Notes under the pieces: generated by a model
Databases searched by the model: none
The model's input: the letters and a program-made list of their open reading frames with translations, nothing else
Told to the model about the DNA's origin: nothing
Part shown: piece by piece, positions 52,073 through 62,941 of the stretch
Numbering within the stretch: position 1 is the stretch's first letter
Layout: each line of letters starts with the position of its first letter
Program-made: the position numbers and the translations under genes
Assembly (NCBI RefSeq): GCF_021532625.1
Contig: NZ_JAKGAR010000003.1
Coordinates: 620,001 to 684,000 of the forward strand
Direction of reading: 5' to 3'
DNA from: Octadecabacter algicola
GTDB lineage: Bacteria > Pseudomonadota > Alphaproteobacteria > Rhodobacterales > Rhodobacteraceae
Length of the DNA stretch: 64,000 nt

Positions 52073-52693
52073 ATGACAAAGAACATCGCCAGCGGCCCCG
52101 ACTTTTCGTTTGAACAAGATCTTCTGACCCGTGGTGCGCTACGGATCGCTGGAGTCGACGAAGTCGGGCGCGGGCCACTTGCGGGGCCTGTCACCGCCGC
52201 AGCAGTGATCCTTGATCCTGCAAACATCCCTGTAGGGTTGAATGACAGTAAAGCGCTGACGAAGAAACGACGAGAGGCTTTGGAGCCCGTCATCTTTGCA
52301 ACCGCCCAAGTCTCGATCGCACATGCTACTGTAGAAGAGATCGACGAAATCAATATCCTGCGAGCGAGTCATTTGGCGATGGAGCGTGCCATCGTAGGAT
52401 TGGGCACTGTTGATCATGCCTTGATCGACGGCAACATGATCCCCCGTGGCCTTACCGTTCCAGCGACGACACTTATCAAGGGCGATGCCCGTTCTTCGTC
52501 GATTGCGGCGGCCTCAATTGTGGCAAAAATATGTCGAGATCGGATCATGGTGGATTTGGCGCAACAGTACCCTGGCTATGGCTGGGAGACGAACGCGGGA
52601 TATGGATCAAAAAGTCACATATCTGCGCTTCAAAATCTTGGGGTGACCCCTCACCATAGACGGTCGTTCAAGCCCGTGCACAATATGTTGTGA
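52073..52693 (+). CDS. rnhB: Ribonuclease HII
   Basis: A 206-residue type 2 RNase H that cuts the RNA strand of RNA/DNA hybrids and single ribonucleotides in DNA. Motif GVDEVGRGPLAGP (27-39) holds the catalytic Asp29-Glu30; LIDGNMIP provides the third acidic residue, and SIAAASIVAKICRD (about 145-158) is the other family signature. ATG 52073 is preferred over TTG 52061. Next gene is ccrM 125 bp downstream with its own regulated promoter region; rnhB next to ccrM is usual in alphaproteobacteria. Confidence 0.96.
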   Translation: MTKNIASGPDFSFEQDLLTRGALRIAGVDEVGRGPLAGPVTAAAVILDPANIPVGLNDSKALTKKRREALEPVIFATAQVSIAHATVEEIDEINILRASHLAMERAIVGLGTVDHALIDGNMIPRGLTVPATTLIKGDARSSSIAAASIVAKICRDRIMVDLAQQYPGYGWETNAGYGSKSHISALQNLGVTPHHRRSFKPVHNML

Positions 52694-52715
52694 CAAGACT
52701 ATTTTCTAACCTATT

Positions 52716-52754
52716 GATTCAATAAAGTTTTTGACTGCGAATCGCCTTTGACTC
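52716..52754. promoter_or_regulatory. Cluster of three GANTC sites upstream of ccrM
   Basis: GATTC at 52716-52720, GAATC at 52739-52743 and GACTC at 52750-52754, all within 39 bp in the ccrM promoter region. GANTC is the target of CcrM, and methylation of its own promoter switches the gene off in Caulobacter. Confidence 0.75.
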
Positions 52755-52791
52755 ACATTGAGGACAACAAACGAGCGGATAACCGCCGTGA

Positions 52792-53928
<1,137 letters not shown>

Positions 53929-54013
53929 ACATTCACACAGAGATAGCGTGCCCCACGGGGCCGCAACGACTACCGCCTGTGCCTGCGGCGCCTATAGCCG
54001 TGGCACCACTTTC

Positions 54014-54048
54014 CCCCCGTCGGTCCCAAGACCTGACGGGGGTTTTTT
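54014..54048 (+). terminator. Rho-independent terminator after ccrM
   Basis: Stem CCCCCGTC-GGTC / GACC-T-GACGGGGG with loop CCAA (one bulged T) and a T6 tail, about 85 bp after the ccrM stop. Confidence 0.88.
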
Positions 54049-54107
54049 CTATTTTAGCTTTGGCCCTTTCTGGGCCATAAGGTGCGAAAGTTAACGAGGG
54101 TTGGTTA

Positions 54108-55115
54108 ATGGCAAAAATTCTTCTGACAGGTGGTGCGGGCTATATTGGATCGCATACATATTTGGCTTTGGTTGAAGCTGGTTTTGATGTCGTGATCCTC
54201 GACAATTTCTCCAACGCAAAGCTGGATGTTCCAAACCGACTGCAGAACATTGTGGGCGACTCAGTGACAGTGGTGAATGGCGATGTGTTGGATCGTGGCG
54301 TTCTGGATGCGCTGTTTGCAGACCACAAGATAGATGGGGTCGTGCATTTTGCTGCATTGAAGGCCGTGGGCGAAAGCGTTGAGAAGCCACTCGATTACAT
54401 GCACACTAACGTCGGCGGCCTGCTGAACTTGCTTGCGGCGATGGACGCGGCTGGCGTGCGACGCATTGTTTTCTCGTCCTCCGCGACTGTTTATGGGGAC
54501 ACCGACGTGCAGCCGATCCCAGAAGATCACCCACGTACCTATACGTCACCTTATGCATTTACCAAGATTGCCGGTGAACAGATTTTAGAACAACTGACGG
54601 ATGACTGGGCCGTTGGTATCTTGCGGTACTTTAACCCGGTCGGGGCGCATAAGTCCGCAATGATCGGTGAGGACCCAAGCGACATTCCAAACAATTTGGT
54701 GCCCTACATTGCTAAAGTCGCGACAGGCGATCTGGAACAGCTTGGCGTCTTTGGCGATGACTACGAAACTCCAGACGGAACGGGTGTGCGTGACTACATT
54801 CATGTTGAGGATTTAGCGGATGGCCATGTGTTGTCTTTGAAGTCTTTGATCGAAACGGGGAACAGTCACACGGTCAACCTTGGCACCGGTGAGGGGTCAT
54901 CGGTTCTGGACATGGTACGGTCCTATTCGAAAGCTTGCGGGCGGGAATTGCCCTATCAGATCAAGCCGCGTCGCGATGGTGATGTGGCTGTACTGACGGC
55001 GCGCCCTGAGAAGGCCAAGGTGGAACTTGGCTTTGAAGCGACGCGCAGTTTGGCCGACATGTGCCGATCCAGTTGGGCGTGGGTCAGCGGCCAAATCCGC
55101 AACGATAGAGACTAA
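54108..55115 (+). CDS. galE: UDP-glucose 4-epimerase
   Basis: A 335-residue extended SDR enzyme interconverting UDP-glucose and UDP-galactose. NAD-binding TGGAGYIGSHT (7-17), catalytic Ser in SSSATVYG (about 124-131) and Tyr-x3-Lys in SPYAFTKIAGE (about 146-156), then RYFNPVGAH typical of GalE. Separate transcription unit after the ccrM terminator. It converges on alkB with only 6 bp between the stops, with no terminator visible between them. Role probably in surface polysaccharide precursors. Confidence 0.95.
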   Translation: MAKILLTGGAGYIGSHTYLALVEAGFDVVILDNFSNAKLDVPNRLQNIVGDSVTVVNGDVLDRGVLDALFADHKIDGVVHFAALKAVGESVEKPLDYMHTNVGGLLNLLAAMDAAGVRRIVFSSSATVYGDTDVQPIPEDHPRTYTSPYAFTKIAGEQILEQLTDDWAVGILRYFNPVGAHKSAMIGEDPSDIPNNLVPYIAKVATGDLEQLGVFGDDYETPDGTGVRDYIHVEDLADGHVLSLKSLIETGNSHTVNLGTGEGSSVLDMVRSYSKACGRELPYQIKPRRDGDVAVLTARPEKAKVELGFEATRSLADMCRSSWAWVSGQIRNDRD

Positions 55116-55121
55116 TTCAAC

Positions 55122-56270
55122 CTACCGCGGCATCGGGTTGGTGGCGTTTTTGTAGGGCGCCCAATCTTCGATTTCTGGGTAGTATTTTTTGCGCCATTCC
55201 CGCACGCGCGGGTTCATGACGCGCCGCCAGACAGGCGGGATCATCGCCGCCATGGTCATGATCGGATAGCCGTAGGGCAGTTGCGGAGCGTCCTCTTGAT
55301 CGTAGGTTTGCAGGAGCGGAAACCGGCGGTCTGGTTTGTAATGATGATCGCTGTGACGTTGCAAATTGATCAGCAGCCAGTTTGAGGCTCTGTGGTCAGC
55401 GTTCCATGAATGACGTGGTTTGACGTGTTCGTATTTGCCGTCGCCAAGGTGCTTTCGGGTGAGGCCGTAGTGTTCGACGTAATTGACAACCTCAAGTTGG
55501 ACAATCGCGATATAGGCTTGGAAGACGAACAGCCCAAGGCCCGCCCAACCGCCAATCAGGCAGGCGAGGGTGATCATCAACGATTGTAGAATTAGATAAC
55601 GCCAGAACGGGTTGCTGCGGTGATACCAAGGCAGGTTCTTACGGGCGAGCATCGCCCTTTCGGCTTTGAACGCAGAGATCGGCTGGGACCAGAATACACG
55701 CGGGAAATAGCGGTGGAAGTTTTCGTTGTAGCGCGCGGTGACGGGATCGCGTGGTGTTCCGACGTAACGATGATGCACGAGCAGATGTTCGCTTCGGAAA
55801 TGTGAATAGAGAGCCATCGAGAGCAGGATATCTGCGAGCCAGCGTTCGAATTTTGGTTTTTGGTGCGCCAGTTCGTGGGCGTAGACGATGCCGACCGTCC
55901 CCGACATCACGCCGATTCCAAAGAACAGCGCAAATTTTTCCAATGTCCCGAGATGGCCCGTTGAGGTCACGTACCAGAGCACCCCGAAAAGTGTGATGAA
56001 CTGCAGTGGCATCCAGATGATCGTGACGAGCCGATACCAGAACAACTCATCCGTTGTTGTTTCAAGGTCTGCGTTTGCCTCGTAACGACCAACGAAGGCA
56101 TCGAGGATCGAGAACATGTACCACGTTGCCAATGGCATCAAGATCACGGTCCAGCCGCCGAACACGGCCCCGATCCAAGCCAATGGGATTAACATCATCG
56201 ACAACCAAAACGGAGCCGCGCGCGCAAATCGGGCCATGTTTTCGTGGGATACGATCGGGAAAGACGTCAT
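55122..56270 (-). CDS. alkB: Alkane 1-monooxygenase (membrane non-heme di-iron hydroxylase)
   Basis: A 382-residue integral membrane hydroxylase. Six hydrophobic helices and the histidine boxes of AlkB: HELAH (132-136), HLLVHHRYVGTPRDP (from 162), the NYVEHYGL motif (about 260) and LQRHSDHHYKP (about 308). Converts medium-chain n-alkanes to 1-alkanols, using electrons from rubredoxin. No rubredoxin or rubredoxin reductase gene is nearby, so these must be elsewhere. AlkB of this length is widespread in marine roseobacters. Monocistronic, convergent with galE. Confidence 0.93.
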   Translation of the reverse strand: MTSFPIVSHENMARFARAAPFWLSMMLIPLAWIGAVFGGWTVILMPLATWYMFSILDAFVGRYEANADLETTTDELFWYRLVTIIWMPLQFITLFGVLWYVTSTGHLGTLEKFALFFGIGVMSGTVGIVYAHELAHQKPKFERWLADILLSMALYSHFRSEHLLVHHRYVGTPRDPVTARYNENFHRYFPRVFWSQPISAFKAERAMLARKNLPWYHRSNPFWRYLILQSLMITLACLIGGWAGLGLFVFQAYIAIVQLEVVNYVEHYGLTRKHLGDGKYEHVKPRHSWNADHRASNWLLINLQRHSDHHYKPDRRFPLLQTYDQEDAPQLPYGYPIMTMAAMIPPVWRRVMNPRVREWRKKYYPEIEDWAPYKNATNPMPR

Positions 56271-56320
56271 GTCTGGAACTCCAACAAGTCTAGCTCAGTA
56301 TAAGCGTTCGTGAGAGCACC

Positions 56321-57373
56321 TCAAAGGGTTCGTAGCGTCGCGGCCGCAAGGGTGTACGCCTTTTGCATCACAGTGGGCAAAGAGCTGGGGGCAAACTTGT
56401 CATCGGGTATGAAATGACCGCGGGATGGATTTGCGTCATGTGCCAGCACCAAGATGTGCACCCGCAGGATCAGGTGGAAATGGGTGAAGGTGTGCCGCGC
56501 ATGGTCTGGCAGTTCAATCCAATCGCCGGAAACCGGCTCTAATCCAGCAGGATCGTCGTTCCATTCGGTCGTTGGCCAGCCGAGCATCCCGCCAAGAAGT
56601 CCCTTGTCTGGGCGGGTTTCCAATAGCCATGCTCCATCAGCGCTGCGGGCGATATAGGCGATACCATGGCGGGTTGGTTTGGGTTTCTTTGGTGTCTTTT
56701 TTGGGAGCGTTGCTTGGGTCCCCGCAGTCCGTGCTTTGCAGTCTTCAAGCAGAGGGCAGATGCCGCAGGCGGGGGACTTGGGTGTGCAGATTGTAGCGCC
56801 AAGGTCCATCACTGCCTGTGCATAATCGCCTGCACGCTTTTGAGATGTATGGCGTTGAGCGTAGTCCATGAAAACAGGTTTGGCTGCGGGCAACGGGGTG
56901 GCGTCATTATATAGTCGCGCCATGACCCGTTCGACGTTGCCATCTAGAACGGTTGAGGGTTCATCAAATGCAATCGCTGAGATCGCGGCTGCGGTATAAG
57001 GCCCAATTCCCGGAAGAGCGATGAGCGCATCATAGCTTTGCGGAAAGGTTCCGTCATGGTCGGCCACAATAGCGCGTGCGCACTTTAGCAGGTTTCGTGC
57101 ACGGGCGTAGTATCCGAGGCCGGCCCACGCGGCCATGACATCGGCATCATTGGCGGTGGCAAGATCATTCACAGTCGGCCAGATTTGAGTAAATTTGCGG
57201 TGGTAATCGCGTACAGCAGCAACGGTTGTTTGCTGTAGCATTACTTCGGACAGCCAGACGGCGTAGGGGTCCGGCAAGACGCCTGCTTTGCGATCTGATG
57301 GCATGACCCGCCACGGCATTTCGCGGGCATGAACATCATACCAGTCCAGTAAGGCAGTCGTAATGTCACGCAA
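56321..57373 (-). CDS. mutY: A/G-specific adenine glycosylase
   Basis: A 350-residue DNA repair enzyme removing adenine opposite 8-oxoguanine. Glu43 in SEVMLQQT, helix-hairpin-helix LPGIGPYTA (120-128), catalytic Asp144 in VLDGNVERV, and the 4Fe-4S cluster C196-x6-C203-x2-C206-x5-C212. The C-terminal Nudix-like domain (from about 235) holds HTFTHFHL, which recognises 8-oxoG. Divergent from dciA, with 65 bp between. All catalytic residues present. Confidence 0.96.
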   Translation of the reverse strand: MRDITTALLDWYDVHAREMPWRVMPSDRKAGVLPDPYAVWLSEVMLQQTTVAAVRDYHRKFTQIWPTVNDLATANDADVMAAWAGLGYYARARNLLKCARAIVADHDGTFPQSYDALIALPGIGPYTAAAISAIAFDEPSTVLDGNVERVMARLYNDATPLPAAKPVFMDYAQRHTSQKRAGDYAQAVMDLGATICTPKSPACGICPLLEDCKARTAGTQATLPKKTPKKPKPTRHGIAYIARSADGAWLLETRPDKGLLGGMLGWPTTEWNDDPAGLEPVSGDWIELPDHARHTFTHFHLILRVHILVLAHDANPSRGHFIPDDKFAPSSLPTVMQKAYTLAAATLRTL

Positions 57374-57438
57374 TGTTTATGACCTTCCCTTGGTGGTTTC
57401 TCTGGCGTTGCGGGGTCAGAGGTTTAGAGTAGCGCATA

Positions 57439-57969
57439 ATGATGAAACAGCCACGTCGCCATAACACAACACGCGGATTCTCTCGTGCGGTCACTCTGAT
57501 GCAGAAAAACATCCGAGGGGCGACGCAGTCGCGTGGATTCGAGCAAAGCCGCGTTTTGACTCATTGGGCTGAGATTGTCGGAGAGGGGACTGCGAAAATC
57601 GCCCATCCCGTCGATGTAAGCTATGCACGTGGCGGGCTTGGTGCGACTTTGACGTTGCTGACATCGGGTGCGCAGGCACCGATGCTGGAAATGCAAAAAG
57701 AGCAGCTGCGCGAAAAGGTAAACGCTTGTTACGGGTACAATGCGATTGCGCGTATCCGTATTACACAAACTGCCGCGACTGGGTTTTCCGAAGGGCAAAT
57801 GGCGTTTGACCACGGCCCAAAAACTCCACGCGGACCCGTGCCTGAGGTGAAGGCCGCTGCGCGGGACCTCGCCGCTCCTGTAGAAAACGAAGACTTGCGA
57901 CTTGCGCTTGCGGCGCTTGGGGCAAATGTAATGACGAAATGTCCAACTGATACTGGAAAGAAATCCTAA
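57439..57969 (+). CDS. dciA: DUF721 / DciA-type helicase loader
   Basis: A 176-residue protein of the DUF721 family. The conserved part is VLTHWAEIVGEGTAKIAHPVDV (about 40-61) followed by a beta strand region GATLTLLTSGAQAPMLEM and the helix EQLREKVNACYGYNAIARIRI, the KH-like domain of DciA. DciA loads the replicative helicase DnaB in most bacteria lacking DnaC. Two starts are possible (57439, 57442). The stop overlaps the dsbA-like start by one base (TAATG). mutY-DUF721-dsbA order is common in Rhodobacteraceae. Confidence 0.85.
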   Translation: MMKQPRRHNTTRGFSRAVTLMQKNIRGATQSRGFEQSRVLTHWAEIVGEGTAKIAHPVDVSYARGGLGATLTLLTSGAQAPMLEMQKEQLREKVNACYGYNAIARIRITQTAATGFSEGQMAFDHGPKTPRGPVPEVKAAARDLAAPVENEDLRLALAALGANVMTKCPTDTGKKS

Positions 57970-58631
57970 TGAATAAACCGTTTCTTGTTTCTGTGGCTGT
58001 CGTAGCCGCTGCCACTGCTGGTGGCTTTTGGTTCGCCAATCGCGATGCTGGCACGACGCCCCTTCAAATCTCCGAAATGACCGAAGCCGCCGATTTTGAT
58101 GTTGTCGAGATGACCCAAGGCAATCCTGACGCCGCCGTTCAGCTGCTTGAATACGCGTCCTATACTTGCCCGCATTGTGCGAATTTCCATGCCGATCAAT
58201 ATCAACAGATCAAAGAGAACTATATCGATACGGGCCTGATCGGGTTCACGTATCGCGAAGTGTATTTTGACCGTCCAGGTCTTTGGGCATCTATGGTAGC
58301 CCGTTGTGGCGGTGAGATGCGGTTCTTTGGTTTGTCCAAGTTGATTTACGAAGGACAGCAGGATTGGGCTCGCGGCGAAAGCGGTGAGGAGATCATCACA
58401 TCCCTGCGCAACATCGGTAAGGTCGCTGGACTGAGTGATGCTGATCTGGACACGTGTTTGGCCGATGCGGATCAAGCCCAAGAACTTATGGCTTGGTATC
58501 AATCCAACGCTGATGCCGACAACATCACAGGCACACCGACCTTCTTCATTAACGGTGAACCTTATTCCAACATGAACTACGCGGACTTTGCTGCAGTGTT
58601 GGACGAAAAATTGGCTGAAGCCGCCGAATGA
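57969..58631 (+). CDS. DsbA-family thiol:disulfide oxidoreductase
   Basis: A 220-residue exported thioredoxin-fold protein. A short N-terminal signal or anchor (residues 4-22), then the active site YTCPHC (Cys67 and Cys70) and the cis-proline loop GTPTFF (about 185-190). CPHC is the DsbA-type sequence. Introduces disulfides into periplasmic proteins. One-base overlap with dciA; the stop overlaps the CoA-transferase start (ATGA), so dciA, this gene and the CoA-transferase share an operon. Confidence 0.92.
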   Translation: MNKPFLVSVAVVAAATAGGFWFANRDAGTTPLQISEMTEAADFDVVEMTQGNPDAAVQLLEYASYTCPHCANFHADQYQQIKENYIDTGLIGFTYREVYFDRPGLWASMVARCGGEMRFFGLSKLIYEGQQDWARGESGEEIITSLRNIGKVAGLSDADLDTCLADADQAQELMAWYQSNADADNITGTPTFFINGEPYSNMNYADFAAVLDEKLAEAAE

Positions 58632-59752
58632 CACCGCTTGCGGGTCTGAAAGTCGTCGAACTGGCCCGCATTCTGGCGGGCCCGTGGGCGGGGCAGGTCT
58701 TGGCGGATATGGGTGCAGAGGTCATCAAGGTCGAAGCGCCAGAAGGTGATGATACCCGCCGTTGGGGGCCTCCGTTTATTGATCATCAGGGCGAGGCTTC
58801 GGCAGCGTACTTCCACGGCTGTAACCGTGGTAAGAAATCTGTGGTGATCGATTTTCGCACCGACAAGGGTAAGGCGGATTTACTGCGGCTTTTGGCAGGC
58901 GCAGATGTATTGATCGAGAATTTTAAGGTTGGAGGGCTTGCGAAGTATGGACTGGACTACGCCAGCCTTCGAGAGACCCACCCGAAGTTAATCTACTGTT
59001 CTATTACTGGGTTCGGTCAGGACGGGCCTTATGCGTCGAGGGCAGGGTATGACTACATCATCCAAGGGATGTCTGGCCTTATGTCGGTTACTGGCGAACC
59101 GGACGGGCAACCGCAGAAGGTCGGTGTCGCAGTGACTGATGTTTTCACGGGTCTCTACGCAAGCAATGCAATTTTGGCCGCAGTCCATCAGCGACACGCG
59201 ACGGGGCGAGGGCAGCACATTGATTTGGCGTTGCTGGACGTCGCTGTTGCGACGACGGCCAACCAAGCGATGAATTATCTGGCGACCGATGTTTCGCCTA
59301 AGCGGTTGGGCAACGCCCATCCCAATATCGTTCCTTATCAGGTGTTCGATTGCTCGGATGGGCACGTGATTATTGCGGTCGGCAATGACGGGCAGTTCAG
59401 GCAGTTTTGTTCGGTCTTGGGCTTGGATGCCTTGGGCACGGATGAACGGTTTGCAACCAATCCGGCGCGGTTGGAACATCGCGATGTTTTGGTCCCTATG
59501 CTGGCCGAAAAAATGCGAGAACACACGATGCAGGGTGTTCTCGCGGCGTGCGAGGCTCATGGCGTTCCAGCGGGGCCGATCAACACCTTCGAAGATGTCT
59601 TTTCTGACCCGCAAGTGATTGCACGTGGGTTGAAACTGGATCTGGATGGCGCGCCGTCTGTCCGACCTCCGATGCGGTTCTCGGATGCAGATTTAGCCCT
59701 GGATCGTGCGGCGCCAAAGCTCGGGCAGGATCAGGATATTATCGGGGAGTGA
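58628..59752 (+). CDS. CaiB/BaiF (type III) CoA-transferase
   Basis: A 374-residue family III CoA-transferase. N-terminal [18 protein letters not shown], then [19 protein letters not shown], and the catalytic Asp171 in [14 protein letters not shown]. Later [12 protein letters not shown] and [15 protein letters not shown] are family marks. Such enzymes move CoA between carboxylic acids (formyl, carnitine, mesaconyl and others); the substrate is not evident from sequence. Its ATG overlaps the DsbA-like stop, and its 3' end overlaps the convergent lpxK by 14 bp. Confidence 0.9.
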   Translation: MTPLAGLKVVELARILAGPWAGQVLADMGAEVIKVEAPEGDDTRRWGPPFIDHQGEASAAYFHGCNRGKKSVVIDFRTDKGKADLLRLLAGADVLIENFKVGGLAKYGLDYASLRETHPKLIYCSITGFGQDGPYASRAGYDYIIQGMSGLMSVTGEPDGQPQKVGVAVTDVFTGLYASNAILAAVHQRHATGRGQHIDLALLDVAVATTANQAMNYLATDVSPKRLGNAHPNIVPYQVFDCSDGHVIIAVGNDGQFRQFCSVLGLDALGTDERFATNPARLEHRDVLVPMLAEKMREHTMQGVLAACEAHGVPAGPINTFEDVFSDPQVIARGLKLDLDGAPSVRPPMRFSDADLALDRAAPKLGQDQDIIGE

Positions 59753-60725
59753 TCCCAATCGCGGCGAGTTTCGCATCAAGTGGCGCCCAGTCGGTGAGGG
59801 TCAATCGCACAGGTAGAACCTGTACTTTGGGTCGAAAACTGTCAGGCAAACGAACGGCATCCTTTTCGGTCGTGACCATGATCAAGCCGCGCGTCGCTGC
59901 TTCGGTTTCAAGGCGTTTCAGAATTGCATCTGTATAAGGCTGGTGATCGTCCAAGGCTTCGCCACGTACGACGTCCGCGCCAAGACCCTTTAGCGTGGCA
60001 AAGAACTTTTCAGGGTGCCCGATACCCGCAAAGGCTAGCACCCGTAGGTTGCCCCAAGGCATGCCCGTGGGCAGCGGTTCAAGGTGGCCATCAAGGCGCG
60101 CGCACCCGTCTGGTAATTCTGGCATGAACGTCGATCGGGCGTGTTCGGGCCCAATCGCAAGCAACAGGTCGGCACGCTGTAATCCGACATGCGCGGGTTC
60201 GCGCAGGGGGCCCGCAGGCATTGCACGCCCATTGCCGAACCGTTTGACGGCATCCACAACAACAATCTGCAAATCCTTGTGGACGGTCGGATTCTGGAAC
60301 CCATCGTCGAGGAGAATAACCGTGGCGCCAGCACTCTGCGCGGCCTTCACACCTTCGGCTCGATCCTTGGCGACCCAAGTTGGCGCAAATTCACTGAGCA
60401 TCAAGGGTTCGTCGCCAGTCTGATTGGCTCTGTGGACCTTTGGGTCGACCTGAACAGGTCCGACGAGGGACCCACCATACCCGCGACTAACGATGTAAGG
60501 CGTTTGTCCCATCTCGGTCAAATGGGAGGCGAGTGCGATTGTTGTCGGTGTTTTCCCAGTCCCACCGGCGTTAATGTTACCTATGCAAATGACCGGAATG
60601 TCTGCGCGTAGAGTTGGTGCCTTGTTCACGCGCCGCGCCGTGGCTGCCCCGTAAAGTGCCCCAAGAGGTGTCAGAAGAAGGGCAAGAAAACTGCGATCTT
60701 GATACCAGAACATTGGCGGCTTCAT
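59739..60725 (-). CDS. lpxK: Tetraacyldisaccharide 4'-kinase (lipid A)
   Basis: A 328-residue inner-membrane-associated kinase that phosphorylates the 4' position of the lipid A precursor. Hydrophobic N-terminus ([17 protein letters not shown]), P-loop [12 protein letters not shown] (49-60), [17 protein letters not shown], and LLDDGFQN, all family signatures. The ATG overlaps the waaA stop by 4 bp, so the two lipid A/core genes are coupled. Overlaps the CoA-transferase by 14 bp at the 3' end. Confidence 0.95.
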   Translation of the reverse strand: MKPPMFWYQDRSFLALLLTPLGALYGAATARRVNKAPTLRADIPVICIGNINAGGTGKTPTTIALASHLTEMGQTPYIVSRGYGGSLVGPVQVDPKVHRANQTGDEPLMLSEFAPTWVAKDRAEGVKAAQSAGATVILLDDGFQNPTVHKDLQIVVVDAVKRFGNGRAMPAGPLREPAHVGLQRADLLLAIGPEHARSTFMPELPDGCARLDGHLEPLPTGMPWGNLRVLAFAGIGHPEKFFATLKGLGADVVRGEALDDHQPYTDAILKRLETEAATRGLIMVTTEKDAVRLPDSFRPKVQVLPVRLTLTDWAPLDAKLAAIGITPR

Positions 60726-61837
60726 GAGTGCACCTCTAGTGAGTCAAGAACACCGCGAACGAGGTCATTTATGGTGTCCGCGTTACGTGTGATCTCTTCC
60801 CAGCCGGCCAAGGCCATGCGCGCGCTTTGTTCAGGTGAGGAAAGAACCCCAACCGCTATTCCAAGTTCACCGGCTGATCGGATTTCGCGACAGGCCTCGG
60901 CCTTGGCCAAACGGGCGAACCGGGCTTCATGTGGGGCTTTGTGGGTGCCGTGCACGACTGCAGATCCAAGCACGATAGGATCAAACGGGGAATCGGCATC
61001 GCTGCCGCCTAGTGTGCCACCAACAAACGTCAAAGGTGCGAGCCGATACCAAAGACCGAGTTCGCCATCCATGTCGGCAACATAGGCTTGGTGTTCGGCT
61101 TCTGGGTCGTCCCCTTCCGAACGAACGCCAACCTTTAGTCCCGCTTCACGAAGGGTGTTCGCGACATCTATACCGCTTTCGATATCGCGAGGTGTGATGA
61201 TCAGAAGTAATAGGTGGCTTTTGCGGCTGGCAGCTAAATGCGCGGCGGCGATGTCTTTCACCTCGGTCGCGATTACGTTTGCTGCGAACCAAGATGGGCG
61301 GGTGTCGATGGCTTCTACCATGACGGCTAATTCGTATTGATTATGTGGTGGGGCGGTGGGTTCTTCGAGGATTGGTCCCGTTGCTTTTACGCGGTCCCGT
61401 GCGACGCCACCTCGGTTCAAGCGGGTCGCGGTTGCGCCGTCAGCTGTAAGCACCTGATCAAATGCAGCCACGGCCCCGCGGACCGCTCTAGGCCGCCATC
61501 GGGAGCTGCCCGTCAACAAGCCGGCATTGCGAGCGTTAATTAGGGTCGCGGGGAGAGATTCATTTTCAACGATCCTCAGCAGGGATGGCCGCAATGTCCC
61601 ACCGTTCCAGATCAAATAGTCTGGGCCCCAACGATCCCAGAATTCTCGAATTTTACTGGGGGTGTCTGTTGGGACAGCGACCACAGTGGCAATGTCTTCG
61701 GGCAAATTGAACGAGAGCAAGACGTCTGGGGTTGCCGTGACAAGAACGCCGTGATCGCCGCATTCATGTGCAAGGCGTGCCGCGATGGAGGTTGTCGAGG
61801 GTACCTCCCGTGCATCACCACAATGAATCCAGATCAC
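60722..61837 (-). CDS. waaA: Kdo transferase (3-deoxy-D-manno-octulosonic acid transferase)
   Basis: A 371-residue glycosyltransferase adding Kdo to lipid IVA. It lacks a clear N-terminal membrane anchor and is shorter than E. coli WaaA (425), starting [12 protein letters not shown], with [12 protein letters not shown] in the linker, and the nucleotide-sugar region [20 protein letters not shown] (about 283-302), the GGS motif of this family. Followed by lpxK (ATGA overlap) and preceded by the DUF4170 gene with a 15-bp gap. Position in the lipid A cluster supports the call; the short N-terminus is odd and may be why only part resembles the enterobacterial protein. Confidence 0.85.
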   Translation of the reverse strand: MIWIHCGDAREVPSTTSIAARLAHECGDHGVLVTATPDVLLSFNLPEDIATVVAVPTDTPSKIREFWDRWGPDYLIWNGGTLRPSLLRIVENESLPATLINARNAGLLTGSSRWRPRAVRGAVAAFDQVLTADGATATRLNRGGVARDRVKATGPILEEPTAPPHNQYELAVMVEAIDTRPSWFAANVIATEVKDIAAAHLAASRKSHLLLLIITPRDIESGIDVANTLREAGLKVGVRSEGDDPEAEHQAYVADMDGELGLWYRLAPLTFVGGTLGGSDADSPFDPIVLGSAVVHGTHKAPHEARFARLAKAEACREIRSAGELGIAVGVLSSPEQSARMALAGWEEITRNADTINDLVRGVLDSLEVHS

Positions 61838-61852
61838 GGCGCAGCGCCCCGC

Positions 61853-62095
61853 TTAACCGAGTTCTTCGGTCGTGGATGTTTCGGCTTCTTCATCACGCAG
61901 ACGGTGGATGTGAGCGATGAAATAACGCATGTGGGCATTGTCCACGGTCTTCTGGGCTTCTGCTTTCCAAGCGTTGAAAGCAGTTTCGTAGTTTGGAAAC
62001 ATGCCGACGATGTGGATGTCATCGACATCTTTGAACGCGTTCTTGGTTGGATCGATAAGTTCGCCGCCAAAGACGAGGTGAAGACGTTGGGACAT
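61853..62095 (-). CDS. DUF4170 protein
   Basis: An 80-residue protein with the DUF4170 pattern: LHLVFGGELIDP, FKDVDDIHIVGMFPNYETAFNAWKA, and AHMRYFIAHIHRL. No membrane segment. Widespread in alphaproteobacteria, usually between cysQ/waaA genes as here; function unknown. Start at ATG 62095 with AAAGGTGC upstream; two in-frame ATG codons further upstream were not preferred. Confidence 0.88.
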   Translation of the reverse strand: MSQRLHLVFGGELIDPTKNAFKDVDDIHIVGMFPNYETAFNAWKAEAQKTVDNAHMRYFIAHIHRLRDEEAETSTTEELG

Positions 62096-62176
62096 AAAGC
62101 ACCTTTGAGTTGCTATTTGAGACATAAATGAGTGTTGCGGGGACATTAGGCCCTGCTGCTTATCGGGTAAAGGCGA

Positions 62177-62941
62177 TCAGGCGAGTGCGTCGATTAAAGT
62201 TTGATGGATGCCACCTGCTGCGACCATGCCGTTGATCTGTGGATGAGGATTGTTGAAAGAAGCGGGTTGGCCCTTTTGATCGCTGACGATGCCGCCCGCC
62301 TCGGTAACGATCAGCGCGCCCGCTGCGACGTCCCATTCCCAGGTAGGGCGGAGGGTCAGCATTCCGTCGAACTGCCCTTGCGCGACCAGTGCCAAGCGAT
62401 AAGCGAGTGATGAGCGAAAGGTGCGTTTAAATGGCGGAGCCTTTGTCGCCCAATATTTTGAGTCCATGTTTGGTTTTGCTGAAAGGACAGTCGCAGTGTC
62501 GATAGCTTTGTCTGCGGTTGCCAACAGGGGCGTGCCATTGCACGTGGCGCCTTGTCCCAGCGTGGCCGCATACATCGCGTCGTGCATCGGCAGATAGATC
62601 ACGGCGGCGGTGACGATGCCGTTTTCAGAAATAGCGATTGAATGCGCCCAGTCTTTATTACCTTCGATAAAGGCGCGTGTTCCGTCGATCGGATCGACAA
62701 TGAACTGCCGCTCGGTCGAGAGCCGCTTTTCGCCATCCTCGGTTTCCTCAGAGAGCCAGCCATAGTCTGGACGAGCCGTTTGAAGATCGGCGGAGAGTTG
62801 GCGATTTACGTGAAGGTCGGCTTCGGTAACGGGCCCTTGCCCGCCAGATTTTTCCCACACCTCGGGCGAGGCGTTGAAATATTTCTTGGCGATGTCTCCC
62901 GCGTCGCGGGCTGCGTTTATCAGAAGGTCAAGATCACGCAC
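62177..62941 (-). CDS. Inositol monophosphatase-family phosphatase, CysQ-like 3'(2'),5'-bisphosphate nucleotidase
   Basis: A 254-residue Mg-dependent phosphatase. Metal-site motifs: WLSEETED (about 62-69), VDPIDGTRAFI (about 82-92) and the C-terminal WEWDVAAGALIV (about 201-212). TRAFI after the DPIDG motif is the CysQ-type variant, pointing to 3'-phosphoadenosine 5'-phosphate as substrate. The start is GTG at 62941, which overlaps the end of the pmbA-like gene by 8 bp. Next gene downstream is DUF4170. Confidence 0.9.
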   Translation of the reverse strand: MRDLDLLINAARDAGDIAKKYFNASPEVWEKSGGQGPVTEADLHVNRQLSADLQTARPDYGWLSEETEDGEKRLSTERQFIVDPIDGTRAFIEGNKDWAHSIAISENGIVTAAVIYLPMHDAMYAATLGQGATCNGTPLLATADKAIDTATVLSAKPNMDSKYWATKAPPFKRTFRSSLAYRLALVAQGQFDGMLTLRPTWEWDVAAGALIVTEAGGIVSDQKGQPASFNNPHPQINGMVAAGGIHQTLIDALA

